NCBI RefSeq assembly: GCF_009498455.1
Contig: NZ_CP045644.1
Location: 2,607,001 to 2,671,000 of the forward strand
Direction of reading: 5' to 3'
Origin: Variovorax paradoxus
GTDB taxonomy: Bacteria; Pseudomonadota; Gammaproteobacteria; Burkholderiales; Burkholderiaceae_C
DNA length: 64,000 nt
Positions 42,602 through 50,948 of the stretch are shown here, piece after piece. Under the pieces are notes generated by a model. The model was given only the letters and a program-made list of their open reading frames with translations, had not been told where the DNA came from and ran no database searches. Each line of letters begins with the position of its first letter. Positions within the stretch are counted from its first letter, which is position 1. The position numbers were made by a program, and so were the translations under genes.

Positions 42602-43354
42602 TCAGGCCGCCTTGTTGTTGGTGCTGTGGGTGCTGCCGTTGGCGACGGCCAGGCCGTGTGTCATCGCGTTGTGGAAGGCGCCGGCCACCAGCTTGTTCAC
42701 GTCGTCCGATTCGGTCGGGCGGTCGGTTTCGGGCACCGGGCAGGCGATGCAGGCGTCGAGTTCGTCCATCTCCGGCCAGACCGGGTAGCTCTCCAGGCGC
42801 TGCACGAACACCTCGACATGCGCGGCCACCTCGGCCTCGCTGGCGCGGCGCGCGCCGTGCAGCAGCAGCGGCGGCAAAAAGCGCATGCCGCACAGCGCGG
42901 CGGTCTGCTCGTAGGGCGGCAGGAAGGCGTCGAAGAAATAGCGGTTGTAGCTTTGCGGGTGGTAGCTCGGCTCGGGGCCGCCGGTGGTGGCGACCAGCCA
43001 GCAGTCCTTGCCCTGCAGGGCGGTGCCGCCGGGGCCGTAGGCCCAGCCGTAGCCGAGCACGTCGTCGAGCCAGAGCTTCTGCAGCGGCGGCATCGAGTAC
43101 CACTGGATCGGGTGCAGCAGCACGACCAGGTCCGCGCGGGCCAGCCGCTCGCGTTCGACCTCGACGTCGATGGCGAAATCGGGGTAGGTGCCGTAGAGGT
43201 CGTTCGCGTCGACGCCGGGCACGCGCTGTGACGCGGCGAACAAGCGGCGGTTCACGCGCGAGTCGCGCCAGTGCGGGTGGGCGGCCAGCACATAGATGCT
43301 GCCGGCCGCTTTCGCGGCGCCAGCGGGGTTCTCCGAGGATGTTGTTGTCGTCAT
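42602..43354 (-). CDS. kefF: KefF-type NAD(P)H quinone oxidoreductase, ancillary to KefC
   Basis: 250 residues, longer than the about 176 of E. coli KefF because of an additional C-terminal segment. The flavodoxin-like fold is shown by IYVLAAHPHWRDSRVNRRLF, the DLVVLLHPIQWYSMPPLQKLWLDDVLGYGWAYGPGG core and WLVATTGGPEPSYH. KefF activates KefC by binding and has quinone reductase activity in relatives. The 2-nt gap to kefC on the same strand supports this role. A 90-bp gap to the divergent ParA gene holds the shared promoter area. Confidence 0.85.
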   Translation of the reverse strand: MTTTTSSENPAGAAKAAGSIYVLAAHPHWRDSRVNRRLFAASQRVPGVDANDLYGTYPDFAIDVEVERERLARADLVVLLHPIQWYSMPPLQKLWLDDVLGYGWAYGPGGTALQGKDCWLVATTGGPEPSYHPQSYNRYFFDAFLPPYEQTAALCGMRFLPPLLLHGARRASEAEVAAHVEVFVQRLESYPVWPEMDELDACIACPVPETDRPTESDDVNKLVAGAFHNAMTHGLAVANGSTHSTNNKAA

Positions 43355-43445
43355 GCCGCGAACATAACGCAGACGGCCCGCCGCCGCCGACGCGCAACCC
43401 GGGGCGACTACCATCCCCCCTGTCCCAGTTCTGGAGGAGATCCTC

Positions 43446-44066
43446 ATGCCGGTGGTTCTGGTCGCCAATCCCAAGGGTGGCGTGGGCAAGTCGACGATTG
43501 CAACGAACATCGCGGGCTATTTCGCGAGCCGCGGCCATGCCGTGATGCTCGGCGACGTGGACCGCCAGCAGTCTTCCCGGATGTGGCTCGGCCTGCGCCC
43601 GCCGCAGGCCCGTTCCATCGCCACCTGGGAAGCCACCGGCGACAGCACCGTGGTGCGCCCGCCGCGCGGCACCACGCATGCGGTGCTCGACACGCCGGCC
43701 GGGCTGCACGGCTGGCGCTTCAAGGAGGTGCTGGCGCTGGCCGATCGCGTGATCGTGCCGCTGCAGCCGAGCATCTTCGACATCTACGCCACGCGCGATT
43801 TTCTCGACCGCCTGATGGAAAGCCGCCGCGCCGAGAAGACCCGCATCGGCCTCGTCGGCATGCGCGTGAACGCCCGCACGCTGGCGGCCGACCGGCTCCA
43901 CGAGTTCATCGCCGGCCTCGGCGTGCCCGTGCTGGGCGAGCTGCGCGACACGCAGAACTACGTGCAGCTGGCGGCGCGCGGGCTCACGCTGTTCGACATC
44001 GCGCCGGGCCGCGTGCAGCGCGACCTGGAGCAGTGGCAGCCGATCTGCGAATGGCTCGACGCCTGA
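43446..44066 (+). CDS. ParA/MinD-like P-loop ATPase, orphan
   Basis: 206 residues. A deviant Walker A KGGVGKST at 10-17, then VMLGDVDRQQSSRMW and the Walker B region AVLDTPAGLHGW, identify a ParA-type ATPase. It is shorter than plasmid ParA proteins and has no N-terminal DNA-binding domain. No ParB-like gene is adjacent and the gene sits among housekeeping genes, so chromosome segregation is not implied; such small orphans may position other cargo. An AGGAG ribosome site precedes the start. Confidence 0.9.
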   Translation: MPVVLVANPKGGVGKSTIATNIAGYFASRGHAVMLGDVDRQQSSRMWLGLRPPQARSIATWEATGDSTVVRPPRGTTHAVLDTPAGLHGWRFKEVLALADRVIVPLQPSIFDIYATRDFLDRLMESRRAEKTRIGLVGMRVNARTLAADRLHEFIAGLGVPVLGELRDTQNYVQLAARGLTLFDIAPGRVQRDLEQWQPICEWLDA

Positions 44067-44142
44067 CCCCTGGATTTCCCCGATTCCCGGTTGTCGCAAG
44101 CCCGACAGCCACCCTTGAGCCCTTGGCACCAGAATGCCCCGC

Positions 44143-44604
44143 ATGACCAAAAAGACATTCCAGACCCTTCAGGATCTCGCCGCCTGCGTCGGCCAGGAAG
44201 TCGCCGTGAGCGACTGGATCAGCGTGACGCAGCAGCAGGTGAACCAGTTCGCCGAGGCGACCGGCGACCACCAGTGGATCCACGTCGATGTGGAGCGGGC
44301 CAAGTCCGGCCCCTTCGGCGCGCCGATTGCGCACGGTTTTCTCACGCTGTCGCTGCTGCCGAAGTTCTTCGAGACGGCCATCGACGTGGTCGAATCGCGC
44401 ATGGGCGTGAACTACGGCCTGAACCGCGTGCGCTTCATGTCGCCGGTGCCCGTGGGCCAGCGCCTGCGCGCGCGCATGAAGCTGCTGAGCGCCGAGCCGA
44501 TTCCCAACGACGGCCTGCAGATGACCTGGGAAACCACGATCGAACTCGAAGGCGCCGCCAAGCCGGCGTGCGTCGCCGAGTCGGTGGTGCGCCGTTTTCC
44601 CTGA
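44143..44604 (+). CDS. MaoC-like (R)-specific enoyl-CoA hydratase family protein
   Basis: 153 residues from the ATG at 44143; another in-frame ATG at 44134 adds three residues. Hot-dog fold motifs: SVTQQQVNQFAEATGDHQWIHVDVERA (the catalytic Asp-x4-His hydratase pattern as D-H-x-W-I-H), FGAPIAHGFLTLSLLPKFF, and GVNYGLNRVRFMSPVPVGQRLRAR. These enzymes hydrate trans-2-enoyl-CoA to the (R)-3-hydroxy form. It stands alone after the ParA gene, with a pyrimidine-rich gap before the convergent DUF4148-like gene. Confidence 0.9.
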   Translation: MTKKTFQTLQDLAACVGQEVAVSDWISVTQQQVNQFAEATGDHQWIHVDVERAKSGPFGAPIAHGFLTLSLLPKFFETAIDVVESRMGVNYGLNRVRFMSPVPVGQRLRARMKLLSAEPIPNDGLQMTWETTIELEGAAKPACVAESVVRRFP

Positions 44605-44632
44605 GCGGTTTTTTCTTTTTCTCTTCTTCTCT

Positions 44633-44926
44633 TTACATGCGGCGGTCGGTGACCTCGCCGTAAGTGGCGGCGCCCTGTCGGGTGATGCCGACGGCGCTCG
44701 CGCGCACCGCGGCGCGGTCGACATTGCCCGAGGTCGGGCGGGCCACGCCGGTGCCGCCGTTGCTGATCTGCAGCGGCTGCATGGCTTGCGCCTGGACCTC
44801 GGCGCGCGTCAGCGACGACTGGAAGGGCGCGGGCGGCAGCGGGTTCTGTTCGCCCTGGAAAGCATGGGCGCCGCCGCCGAAGGCGAGGGCGGCGAGCGTG
44901 ACGAGGCGCAGGGTGGTGGTGTGCAT
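44633..44926 (-). CDS. DUF4148-like small secreted protein, second copy
   Basis: 97 residues with a signal peptide (MHTTTLRLVTLAALAFGGGAHA). The mature part has SSLTRAEVQAQAMQP and later VDRAAVRASAVGITRQG, the same R-x-x-V-x-x-x-A spacing as the protein at 8078-8437. Function unknown. The palindrome found upstream of the first copy is not conserved here; a weaker GGTG-CGAAT-CACC repeat lies about 50 bp upstream. Confidence 0.65.
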   Translation of the reverse strand: MHTTTLRLVTLAALAFGGGAHAFQGEQNPLPPAPFQSSLTRAEVQAQAMQPLQISNGGTGVARPTSGNVDRAAVRASAVGITRQGAATYGEVTDRRM

Positions 44927-45048
44927 GGCGGGACTCCTTGGCAGTCAGCGTTGAGGGGACGGATGCCGGTGCGAATCACCAGCATGCCTTCTCATACGCT
45001 GCCCGGCGCCGATCGGATGTGCCCCTGCCGCGCGAAGGGAGAACGGCA

Positions 45049-45510
45049 TCAGCCGAACCCGTTCTGCCGCCAGGCCTCGAACACCGTGACCGCCACCGCG
45101 TTCGACAGATTCAGGCTGCGCTGGCCGGCGCGCATCGGCAATCGCAGCCGCTGCGGCTCGGCAAAGCCGTCGCGGACCGGCGGCGGCAGGCCGGCGGTTT
45201 CCGAGCCGAACACCAGCCAGTCGCCGGGCTGGAAGCGCACGTCGTGCACGGCGCGGGTGCCGCGCGTGGTCAGCGCGAACATGCGGTCGGCCGGCGGTTG
45301 CTGCGTGCCCAGCAACGCGGCCCAGTCGGCGTGGCGCTTCACTTCGGCGTACTCGTGGTAGTCGAGCCCGGCGCGGCGCAGCAGGCGGTCGTCCATCGAA
45401 AAGCCGAGCGGCTCCACCAGGTGCAGCGTGCAGCCGGTGTTGGCCGCGAGCCGGATCACGTTGCCGGTGTTCGGCGGAATTTCGGGGTGGACCAGGACGA
45501 TATGGAACAT
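45049..45510 (-). CDS. trmL: tRNA (cytidine/uridine-2'-O-)-methyltransferase TrmL
   Basis: 153 residues, the TrmL length. The SPOUT knot motifs are complete: HPEIPPNTGNVIRLAANTG near the N-terminus, LVFGSETAGLPP in the middle and LRLPMRAGQRSLNLSNAVAVTVFEAWRQ at the C-terminus. TrmL methylates the wobble position 34 of tRNA-Leu. It follows the ComF-like gene on the same strand with a 31-bp gap, so both may be one transcript. No regulatory element was noted. Confidence 0.94.
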   Translation of the reverse strand: MFHIVLVHPEIPPNTGNVIRLAANTGCTLHLVEPLGFSMDDRLLRRAGLDYHEYAEVKRHADWAALLGTQQPPADRMFALTTRGTRAVHDVRFQPGDWLVFGSETAGLPPPVRDGFAEPQRLRLPMRAGQRSLNLSNAVAVTVFEAWRQNGFG

Positions 45511-45541
45511 GCACCGATTGTCGCGGGCGCCGCCGGTGAGA

Positions 45542-46258
45542 TCAGCGCGGCGGATCGGTTCGCGCCAGTACGACGCCGGTGATGTGCGCCGCGCCGGCGA
45601 GGCGCAAGGTGGCGGCCGCGGCGAACAGCGAGGCGCCGCTGGTCATCACGTCGTCCACCAGCACCACGCGCCGTCCCCGCAGGCCGTCGGCGCGCAGCGG
45701 CTCCACGGCGAAGGCCCCGCGCAGGTTGCGCAGCCGGTCGGCGCGCGGCAGGCCGCTCTGCGCGGGCGTGTCGCGCGTGCGCAGCAGCAGGGTGGCATCG
45801 GTCTTGGCCGGTGCCAGCCGGCGGGCAAGTTCGTGCGCCTGGTTGAAGCCGCGCTCGCCCAGCCGGCCGGGCGCCAGTGGCATCGGCAGCACGAGGTCGC
45901 ACTGCTCCAGCGCCGGCTCCACCCACGGCGCGCTGCGCAGCAGGGTGGCCAGCGGGCCGGCCCAGCCCGCCTCGCCGCGAAACTTGAACTGGGCGATGCA
46001 GTCGGGCCACGGCCACGCATAGGTGCAAGCCGCCAGGCAGGCATCGAGCGGCGGCGGGTGCTTGATGCATTCGCCGCAGCGGGCCACGCCCTCGGGCATC
46101 GGCAGGGCGCAGCCGCCGCAGCGCGCGGTCGGCGGCGCAAAACGCGCCACGCAGGCGTCGCACACGCGCTGCGCGGGCCAGGCGCGGCACACCTCGCACT
46201 GGCTGGGCAGCCGGGCGAGCAGCGAGGTGAAAGGCCTCAGGGCCCGGCGGTTGTGCAT
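45542..46258 (-). CDS. ComF family phosphoribosyltransferase-like protein
   Basis: 238 residues. An N-terminal zinc finger-like region with CEVCRAW, CDACVARF, CGGC and CGEC is followed by the double PRTase motif: DLVLPMPLAPGRLGERGFNQAHELARRLA and VVLVDDVMTSGASLFAAAATLR, the PRPP-binding loop. ComF is needed for DNA uptake in transformable species, but in many bacteria its function is unclear. It is divergent from the methyltransferase gene with only 22 bp between start codons, so promoters overlap. Confidence 0.9.
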   Translation of the reverse strand: MHNRRALRPFTSLLARLPSQCEVCRAWPAQRVCDACVARFAPPTARCGGCALPMPEGVARCGECIKHPPPLDACLAACTYAWPWPDCIAQFKFRGEAGWAGPLATLLRSAPWVEPALEQCDLVLPMPLAPGRLGERGFNQAHELARRLAPAKTDATLLLRTRDTPAQSGLPRADRLRNLRGAFAVEPLRADGLRGRRVVLVDDVMTSGASLFAAAATLRLAGAAHITGVVLARTDPPR

Positions 46259-46280
46259 GCCTCAATATACTCACGGCCCC

Positions 46281-47195
46281 ATGGCCACCGACCCCGCAAG
46301 AAGACCGCCGACCATCGATCCCACGGCGGCCGACCGCTGGCACCGGCTCGCGCCCGCCGAGGGCTCGCCCTGGCTGCACGAGGAAATCGGCCGCCGGATG
46401 GAAGACCGGCTGCAATGGATCAAGGCCCAGCCCCGCACCTGGGCCGACTGGTCGCCGCTGCGCGGCGGCCTCGAAGCCCACGCGCTGCTGGCCCGCCGCT
46501 ACCGCGATGCCGAGGTCTTCGTCATCGAACCCGAACCCGCACTGGCCGAACGGACCGGCGAGGCGCTGACCGCGCCCTGGTGGAGCGCGCGCCGCTGGCA
46601 GGGCGGCAAGGCCCGCTTCGACGCCACGCCCGAAGACGGCGTCGACCTGCTCTGGGCCAACATGTCGCTGCACATGGCAGCCGACCCCGAGGCGCTCATC
46701 GCGCAGTGGCACCGGCTGGTCGCGACCAACGGCTTCCTGATGTTTTCCTGCCTGGGCCCGGACACCGTGCGCGAGCTGCGGGCGCTGCATGCCCGCCTCG
46801 GCTGGCCCGCCGCCGGCCATGAATACACCGACATGCACGACTGGGGCGACATGCTCGTGCACGCCGGCTTCGCCGAGCCCGTGATGGACATGGAGCGCAT
46901 CGTGCTCACCTGGGCCACGCCCGAGGCCGCGCTGGCGGAGCTGCGCACCCTGGGGCGCAACCTGCATCCGGCGCGCTTCCCCGCACTGCGCGGCAAGGCC
47001 TGGCACCGGTCGCTCAAGCAGGCGCTGCCCGAGCTGGCGCCGGCCGCGGAAGGCGAAGGCCGCATCGCGCTGACCTTCGAGGTCATCTACGGCCACGCCT
47101 TCAAGCCGACGCCGCGCGTCGCGCTGTCGCCCGAGAGCGCGGTGTCGTTGCGCGAGATGCGATCGATGCTCCAGCGCGACCGCCCTGGCGCCTGA
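46281..47195 (+). CDS. BioC-like methyltransferase domain protein
   Basis: 304 residues. It resembles class I SAM methyltransferases of the BioC type in the second half: DGVDLLWANMSLHMAADPEALIAQWHRLVATNGFLMFSCLGPDTVRELRALH, then YTDMHDWGDMLVHAGFAEPVMDME. The usual SAM motif I (GxGxG) is not recognisable; the segment DAEVFVIEPEPALAE stands where motif I and II should be. It may have lost SAM binding or use an unusual site. A TATACT -10-like hexamer lies at 46266-46271, giving a very short leader. Confidence 0.75.
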   Translation: MATDPARRPPTIDPTAADRWHRLAPAEGSPWLHEEIGRRMEDRLQWIKAQPRTWADWSPLRGGLEAHALLARRYRDAEVFVIEPEPALAERTGEALTAPWWSARRWQGGKARFDATPEDGVDLLWANMSLHMAADPEALIAQWHRLVATNGFLMFSCLGPDTVRELRALHARLGWPAAGHEYTDMHDWGDMLVHAGFAEPVMDMERIVLTWATPEAALAELRTLGRNLHPARFPALRGKAWHRSLKQALPELAPAAEGEGRIALTFEVIYGHAFKPTPRVALSPESAVSLREMRSMLQRDRPGA

Positions 47196-47243
47196 GCGAC
47201 GCGCCGGGCCTCATTCGGTGCGCGAGGGGCGCGCTCTACCCGC

Positions 47244-47249
47244 TACAAT
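47244..47249 (+). promoter_or_regulatory. -10 element candidate of the cytochrome oxidase operon
   Basis: TACAAT upstream of the DUF2244/coxB genes, in an otherwise GC-rich gap between the methyltransferase gene and the operon. No good -35 box is seen 17 bp upstream, so an activator may be needed. The following 100-nt leader holds a small CGGG-TATTGT-CCCG hairpin. Confidence 0.35.
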
Positions 47250-47358
47250 CCGCCGTTGCGTGAAACTCGCGGGTATTGTCCCGTGATCGAGGGGTGTCGG
47301 ATCCTGTTTGTACGAGGGGTTTGGCCACCATCGACGCACCGATTTGCTGAACTCGCCC

Positions 47359-47835
47359 GTGTCGAATTCCGTGTTTCGTTTTGCCACCGTCTCAGGCCAG
47401 AACATCCACTGGTTCCTGAAACGAAATTGCTCGGTGACGCCGAGCCAGCTGGCCTGGCTCTACGCCTCGCTGTGCGTGGTATCTCTGGGAACGGGCATGG
47501 TGTTCTGGCTGCACGGTGCGCCGCTGGTATTGCCATTCGCCTGGCTCGAACTGGCCGCGGTGGGCTTTGCGTTCATGATGTACGCGCGGCATGCCACCGA
47601 TGGCGAACGGATCGCGCTGCAAGGCGGACGCCTCGTCGTGGAGCTCGAGAACGGTGGGCACTACGAGCGCACAGAATTTCTTCCGCACCAGGTGCGGATC
47701 GAACCGCAGACCGGCGATCGTTCACTGATCGAGGTCTCGGGGCAGGGTCGATCGGTCAGGGTGGGGCGCTATGTACGCCCGGAGTTGCGAGCCGCATTGG
47801 CGCGCGAGATTCGCATGGCGTTGCGTGGCGCCTGA
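47359..47835 (+). CDS. DUF2244 membrane protein at the head of the cox operon
   Basis: 158 residues with a GTG start at 47359 (the frame can be extended to TTG codons at 47344 or 47308; the GTG begins VSNSVFRFA, closest to the family start as I know it). NIHWFLKRNCSVTPSQLAWLYASLCVVSLGTGMVFWL is the family signature, with two membrane helices at 34-52 and 57-77. A soluble C-terminal domain follows. DUF2244 genes commonly precede coxB in proteobacteria and are assumed to help the oxidase, with no proven role. Confidence 0.8.
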   Translation: MSNSVFRFATVSGQNIHWFLKRNCSVTPSQLAWLYASLCVVSLGTGMVFWLHGAPLVLPFAWLELAAVGFAFMMYARHATDGERIALQGGRLVVELENGGHYERTEFLPHQVRIEPQTGDRSLIEVSGQGRSVRVGRYVRPELRAALAREIRMALRGA

Positions 47836-47885
47836 GGGGGCTCGCGCGGTGCTGCACGGTTGGGTTTTCGAAAAATTGAAGAAAC

Positions 47886-49073
47886 GTGAACACGATGAAG
47901 AGCATTTGGCGCAATAAGTACAGGCCGGCGAATCTGTTGCTGGCGGCCGGCGCGGCGTTCAGCAACGCGGCGCACGCAGTCAACGATCTGCCCGGCGGCC
48001 CTTCGGTGCGCCAGCTGAATCTTCCGATCGGCGTGACCAAGATCGCGCAAGAGCAGCATCTGCTCCACACGATCATGATGATCATCTGCACGGTCATCTT
48101 CATCGCCGTGTTCGCGGTGATGTTCTATTCCATCTGGAAGCACCGCAAGTCGGTCGGCCACAAGGCCGCCAACTTCCATGAATCGGTGGTGGTCGAGGTC
48201 ATCTGGACCATCGTTCCCTTCCTCATCGTGATCGTGATGGCGCTGCCCGCCACCAAGGTGCTGGTGGCCCAGAAGGACACCACCAACGCCGACCTCACGA
48301 TCAAGACCACGGGCTACCAGTGGAAGTGGGGCTACGACTACCTGAACGGCGAAGGCGAGGGCCTGGCCTTCATCTCGACGCTCGACAGCTCGCAGCGCGC
48401 CATGTCCGACGCCGGTGCCAAGGGTGTCATGCCCGACGACTACCTGTTCAAGGTCGACAACCCGATGGTCGTGCCGGTGCAGAAGAAGGTCCGCATCATC
48501 ACCACCGCGAACGACGTGATCCACGCCTTCGCCGTGCCGCAACTGGGCCTCAAGCAGGACGCCATTCCCGGCTTCGTGCGCGACACCTGGTTCCGCGCCG
48601 AAACCGTGGGCGACTACTACGGCCAATGCCAGGAACTGTGCGGCAAGGAACACGCCTACATGCCGATCCACGTGAAGGTGGTTTCGGCCGCCGACTACAC
48701 GGCATGGGTCGACACCAAGCGCAAGGAAGCCGCCGCCAAGCTCGACGATCCGACCAAGGTCTGGACGCTGCCCGACATGCTGGCACGCGGCGAGAAGGTC
48801 TATGCCGCCAACTGCGCGGCCTGCCACCAGGCCAACGGCAAGGGCGCAGGCCCGATCAAGCCGCTCGACGGCGCAGCCAAGGTGACCGATCCTGACCACA
48901 AGGTGCAGCTGCTGGTGCTGCTCAACGGCCAGAACAACGGTGCCATGCCTGCCTGGAAGCAGCTGAGCGACACCGACCTCGCGGCCGTGGCCACGTACAC
49001 CAAGAACAGCTGGTCGAACAAGACGGGTCAGCTGGTGCAGCCGGCTGAAGTGCTGGCCCTGCGCGGCAAGTGA
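47886..49073 (+). CDS. coxB: Cytochrome c oxidase subunit II with C-terminal cytochrome c domain
   Basis: 395 residues counted from GTG at 47886; an ATG at 47895 would give a three-residue shorter protein. It has a signal-like N-terminus, two membrane helices (about 60-82 and 105-122) and a periplasmic cupredoxin domain. The CuA ligands are H213, C248, E250, C252, H256 and M259 (CQELCGKEHAYMP). Beyond residue 300 is a fused monoheme cytochrome c domain with CAACH at 310-314, so electrons enter through an attached heme. It is co-transcribed with ctaD. Confidence 0.95.
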   Translation: MNTMKSIWRNKYRPANLLLAAGAAFSNAAHAVNDLPGGPSVRQLNLPIGVTKIAQEQHLLHTIMMIICTVIFIAVFAVMFYSIWKHRKSVGHKAANFHESVVVEVIWTIVPFLIVIVMALPATKVLVAQKDTTNADLTIKTTGYQWKWGYDYLNGEGEGLAFISTLDSSQRAMSDAGAKGVMPDDYLFKVDNPMVVPVQKKVRIITTANDVIHAFAVPQLGLKQDAIPGFVRDTWFRAETVGDYYGQCQELCGKEHAYMPIHVKVVSAADYTAWVDTKRKEAAAKLDDPTKVWTLPDMLARGEKVYAANCAACHQANGKGAGPIKPLDGAAKVTDPDHKVQLLVLLNGQNNGAMPAWKQLSDTDLAAVATYTKNSWSNKTGQLVQPAEVLALRGK

Positions 49074-49116
49074 TCCGACGGCGCCCCGCGAAGAAGAAAT
49101 TGCAAGGAACAACGAC

Positions 49117-50754
49117 ATGAGCGCAGTCCTCGACCCCCACGGTCACGCCCCCGGCGGCCACGCCCACGACGAGCACCACGACCACCACGCGCCCACCGGC
49201 TGGCGCCGCTGGGTGTTCGCGACCAACCACAAGGACATCGGCACGCTCTACCTGCTGTTCAGCTTCACGATGCTGATGATCGGCGGCGTGCTGGCTCTGC
49301 TGATCCGCGCCGAGCTGTTCCAGCCCGGCCTGCAGATGGTGAACCCCGAGCTGTTCAACCAGTTCACCACCATGCACGGCCTGATCATGGTGTTCGGCGC
49401 GATCATGCCGGCCTTCGTGGGCTTCGCGAACTGGATGATCCCGCTGCAGATCGGCGCATCCGACATGGCGTTCGCGCGCATGAACAACTTCAGCTTCTGG
49501 CTGCTGATCCCGGCGGCCATCATGCTGGCGGGTTCGTTCTTCATGCCCGGCGGCGCGCCCGCGGCCGGCTGGACGCTGTACGCACCGCTCACGCTGCAGA
49601 TGGGCCCCTCGATGGACGCCGGCATCTTCGCGATGCACATCATGGGCGCCTCGTCGATCATGGGTTCGATCAACATCATCGTGACCATCCTCAACATGCG
49701 CGCCCCCGGCATGACGCTGATGAAGATGCCGATGTTCTGCTGGACCTGGCTCATCACCGCGTACCTGCTGATCGCCGTGATGCCCGTGCTCGCCGGCGCC
49801 ATCACCATGACGCTGACCGACCGCCACTTCGGCACCAGCTTCTTCAACCCCGCCGGCGGCGGCGACCCGGTGATGTACCAGCACATCTTCTGGTTCTTCG
49901 GCCACCCCGAGGTCTACATCATGATCTTGCCGGCCTTCGGCATCATCAGCCAGGTGGTGCCGGCTTTCGCCCGCAAGCGCCTGTTCGGCTACGCCTCGAT
50001 GGTGTACGCCACCTCGTCGATCGCCATCCTGTCGTTCATCGTGTGGGCCCACCACATGTTCACGACCGGCATGCCGCTCACGGGCCAGCTGTTCTTCATG
50101 TACGCGACGATGCTGATCGCCGTGCCCACGGCCGTGAAGATCTTCAACTGGATCGCCACCATGTGGCAGGGCTCGATGACCTTCGAGACGCCCATGCTGT
50201 TCGCGGTCGGCTTCATCTTCGTGTTCACGATGGGCGGCTTCACCGGCCTGATCCTCGCGGTCGCACCGATCGACACGCAGCTGCAGGACACCTATTACGT
50301 GGTGGCCCACTTCCACTACGTGCTGGTGGCCGGCTCGCTGTTCGCCATGTTCTCGGGCTTCTACTACTGGGCGCCCAAGTGGACCGGCGTGATGTACAAC
50401 GAAACGCGCGGCAAGGTCCACTTCTGGTGGTCGCTGATCTCGTTCAACGTCACCTTCTTCCCGATGCACTTCCTGGGACTGGCCGGCATGCCGCGTCGCT
50501 ACGCCGACTACCCCATGCAGTTCGCCGACTTCAACGCCATCGCCTCGGTGGGCGCGTTCTTCTTCGGCTTCGCGCAGGTCTATTTCTTCCTGTTCATCGT
50601 GCTGCCTTCGATGCGCGGCAAGGGTGAAGCAGCGGCTCAGAAGCCCTGGGAAGCGGCCGAAGGCCTCGAGTGGGAAGTGCCGTCGCCGGCCCCGTTCCAC
50701 ACCTTCGAGAACCCGCCCAAGCTCGACGCGACCGCCACCAAGGTGATCGGCTGA
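49117..50754 (+). CDS. ctaD: Cytochrome c oxidase subunit I (A1-type)
   Basis: 545 residues with 12 membrane helices. Heme and copper ligands are intact: TTMHGLIMVFG (heme a His), GHPEVYIMILPAFG (CuB His, and the Glu that marks A1-type oxidases), AHHMF (two CuB His) and AHFHYVLVAGS (heme a3 and a His). A His-rich N-terminal tail (HGHAPGGHAHDEHHDHH) is unusual and might bind metal or interact with assembly factors. It lies 43 nt after coxB and is followed by a 38-residue assembly protein. Confidence 0.97.
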   Translation: MSAVLDPHGHAPGGHAHDEHHDHHAPTGWRRWVFATNHKDIGTLYLLFSFTMLMIGGVLALLIRAELFQPGLQMVNPELFNQFTTMHGLIMVFGAIMPAFVGFANWMIPLQIGASDMAFARMNNFSFWLLIPAAIMLAGSFFMPGGAPAAGWTLYAPLTLQMGPSMDAGIFAMHIMGASSIMGSINIIVTILNMRAPGMTLMKMPMFCWTWLITAYLLIAVMPVLAGAITMTLTDRHFGTSFFNPAGGGDPVMYQHIFWFFGHPEVYIMILPAFGIISQVVPAFARKRLFGYASMVYATSSIAILSFIVWAHHMFTTGMPLTGQLFFMYATMLIAVPTAVKIFNWIATMWQGSMTFETPMLFAVGFIFVFTMGGFTGLILAVAPIDTQLQDTYYVVAHFHYVLVAGSLFAMFSGFYYWAPKWTGVMYNETRGKVHFWWSLISFNVTFFPMHFLGLAGMPRRYADYPMQFADFNAIASVGAFFFGFAQVYFFLFIVLPSMRGKGEAAAQKPWEAAEGLEWEVPSPAPFHTFENPPKLDATATKVIG

Positions 50755-50794
50755 TCACCCGCGCAAGCCGGACAAGCACAGCGACTGCACGACG

Positions 50795-50911
50795 ATGACA
50801 ACGCCTGACCAAAGAAAGAACAACCGACGCATGGGGCTCACGCTGGCCTCCATCGCGGTGATCTTCTTCATCGGCTTCATCGTCCGCATGGTCTGGTTCA
50901 GCGGTCGCTGA
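50795..50911 (+). CDS. Small cytochrome oxidase assembly protein, 38 residues
   Basis: Encoded by ATG 50795-50797 to TGA 50909-50911. The sequence starts MTTPDQRKNNRRMGLTLAS and is a single-pass membrane protein with a basic N-terminus and the helix LTLASIAVIFFIGFIVRMVWF. It matches the small protein conserved between ctaD and ctaG in betaproteobacteria, often named cytochrome oxidase small assembly protein; its mechanism is unknown. It is easily missed by gene finders because of its size. Confidence 0.8.
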   Translation: MTTPDQRKNNRRMGLTLASIAVIFFIGFIVRMVWFSGR

Positions 50912-50948
50912 CCGCGCCACATCGCACGCCCTGAACGGAAGTAACAGC

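Noticed and set aside
42600..44150. N-terminal extension of kefC up to 44150
   Set aside because: The frame is open but runs antisense or out of frame through kefF, the ParA gene and part of the MaoC-like gene. The KefC start at 42599 is clear.
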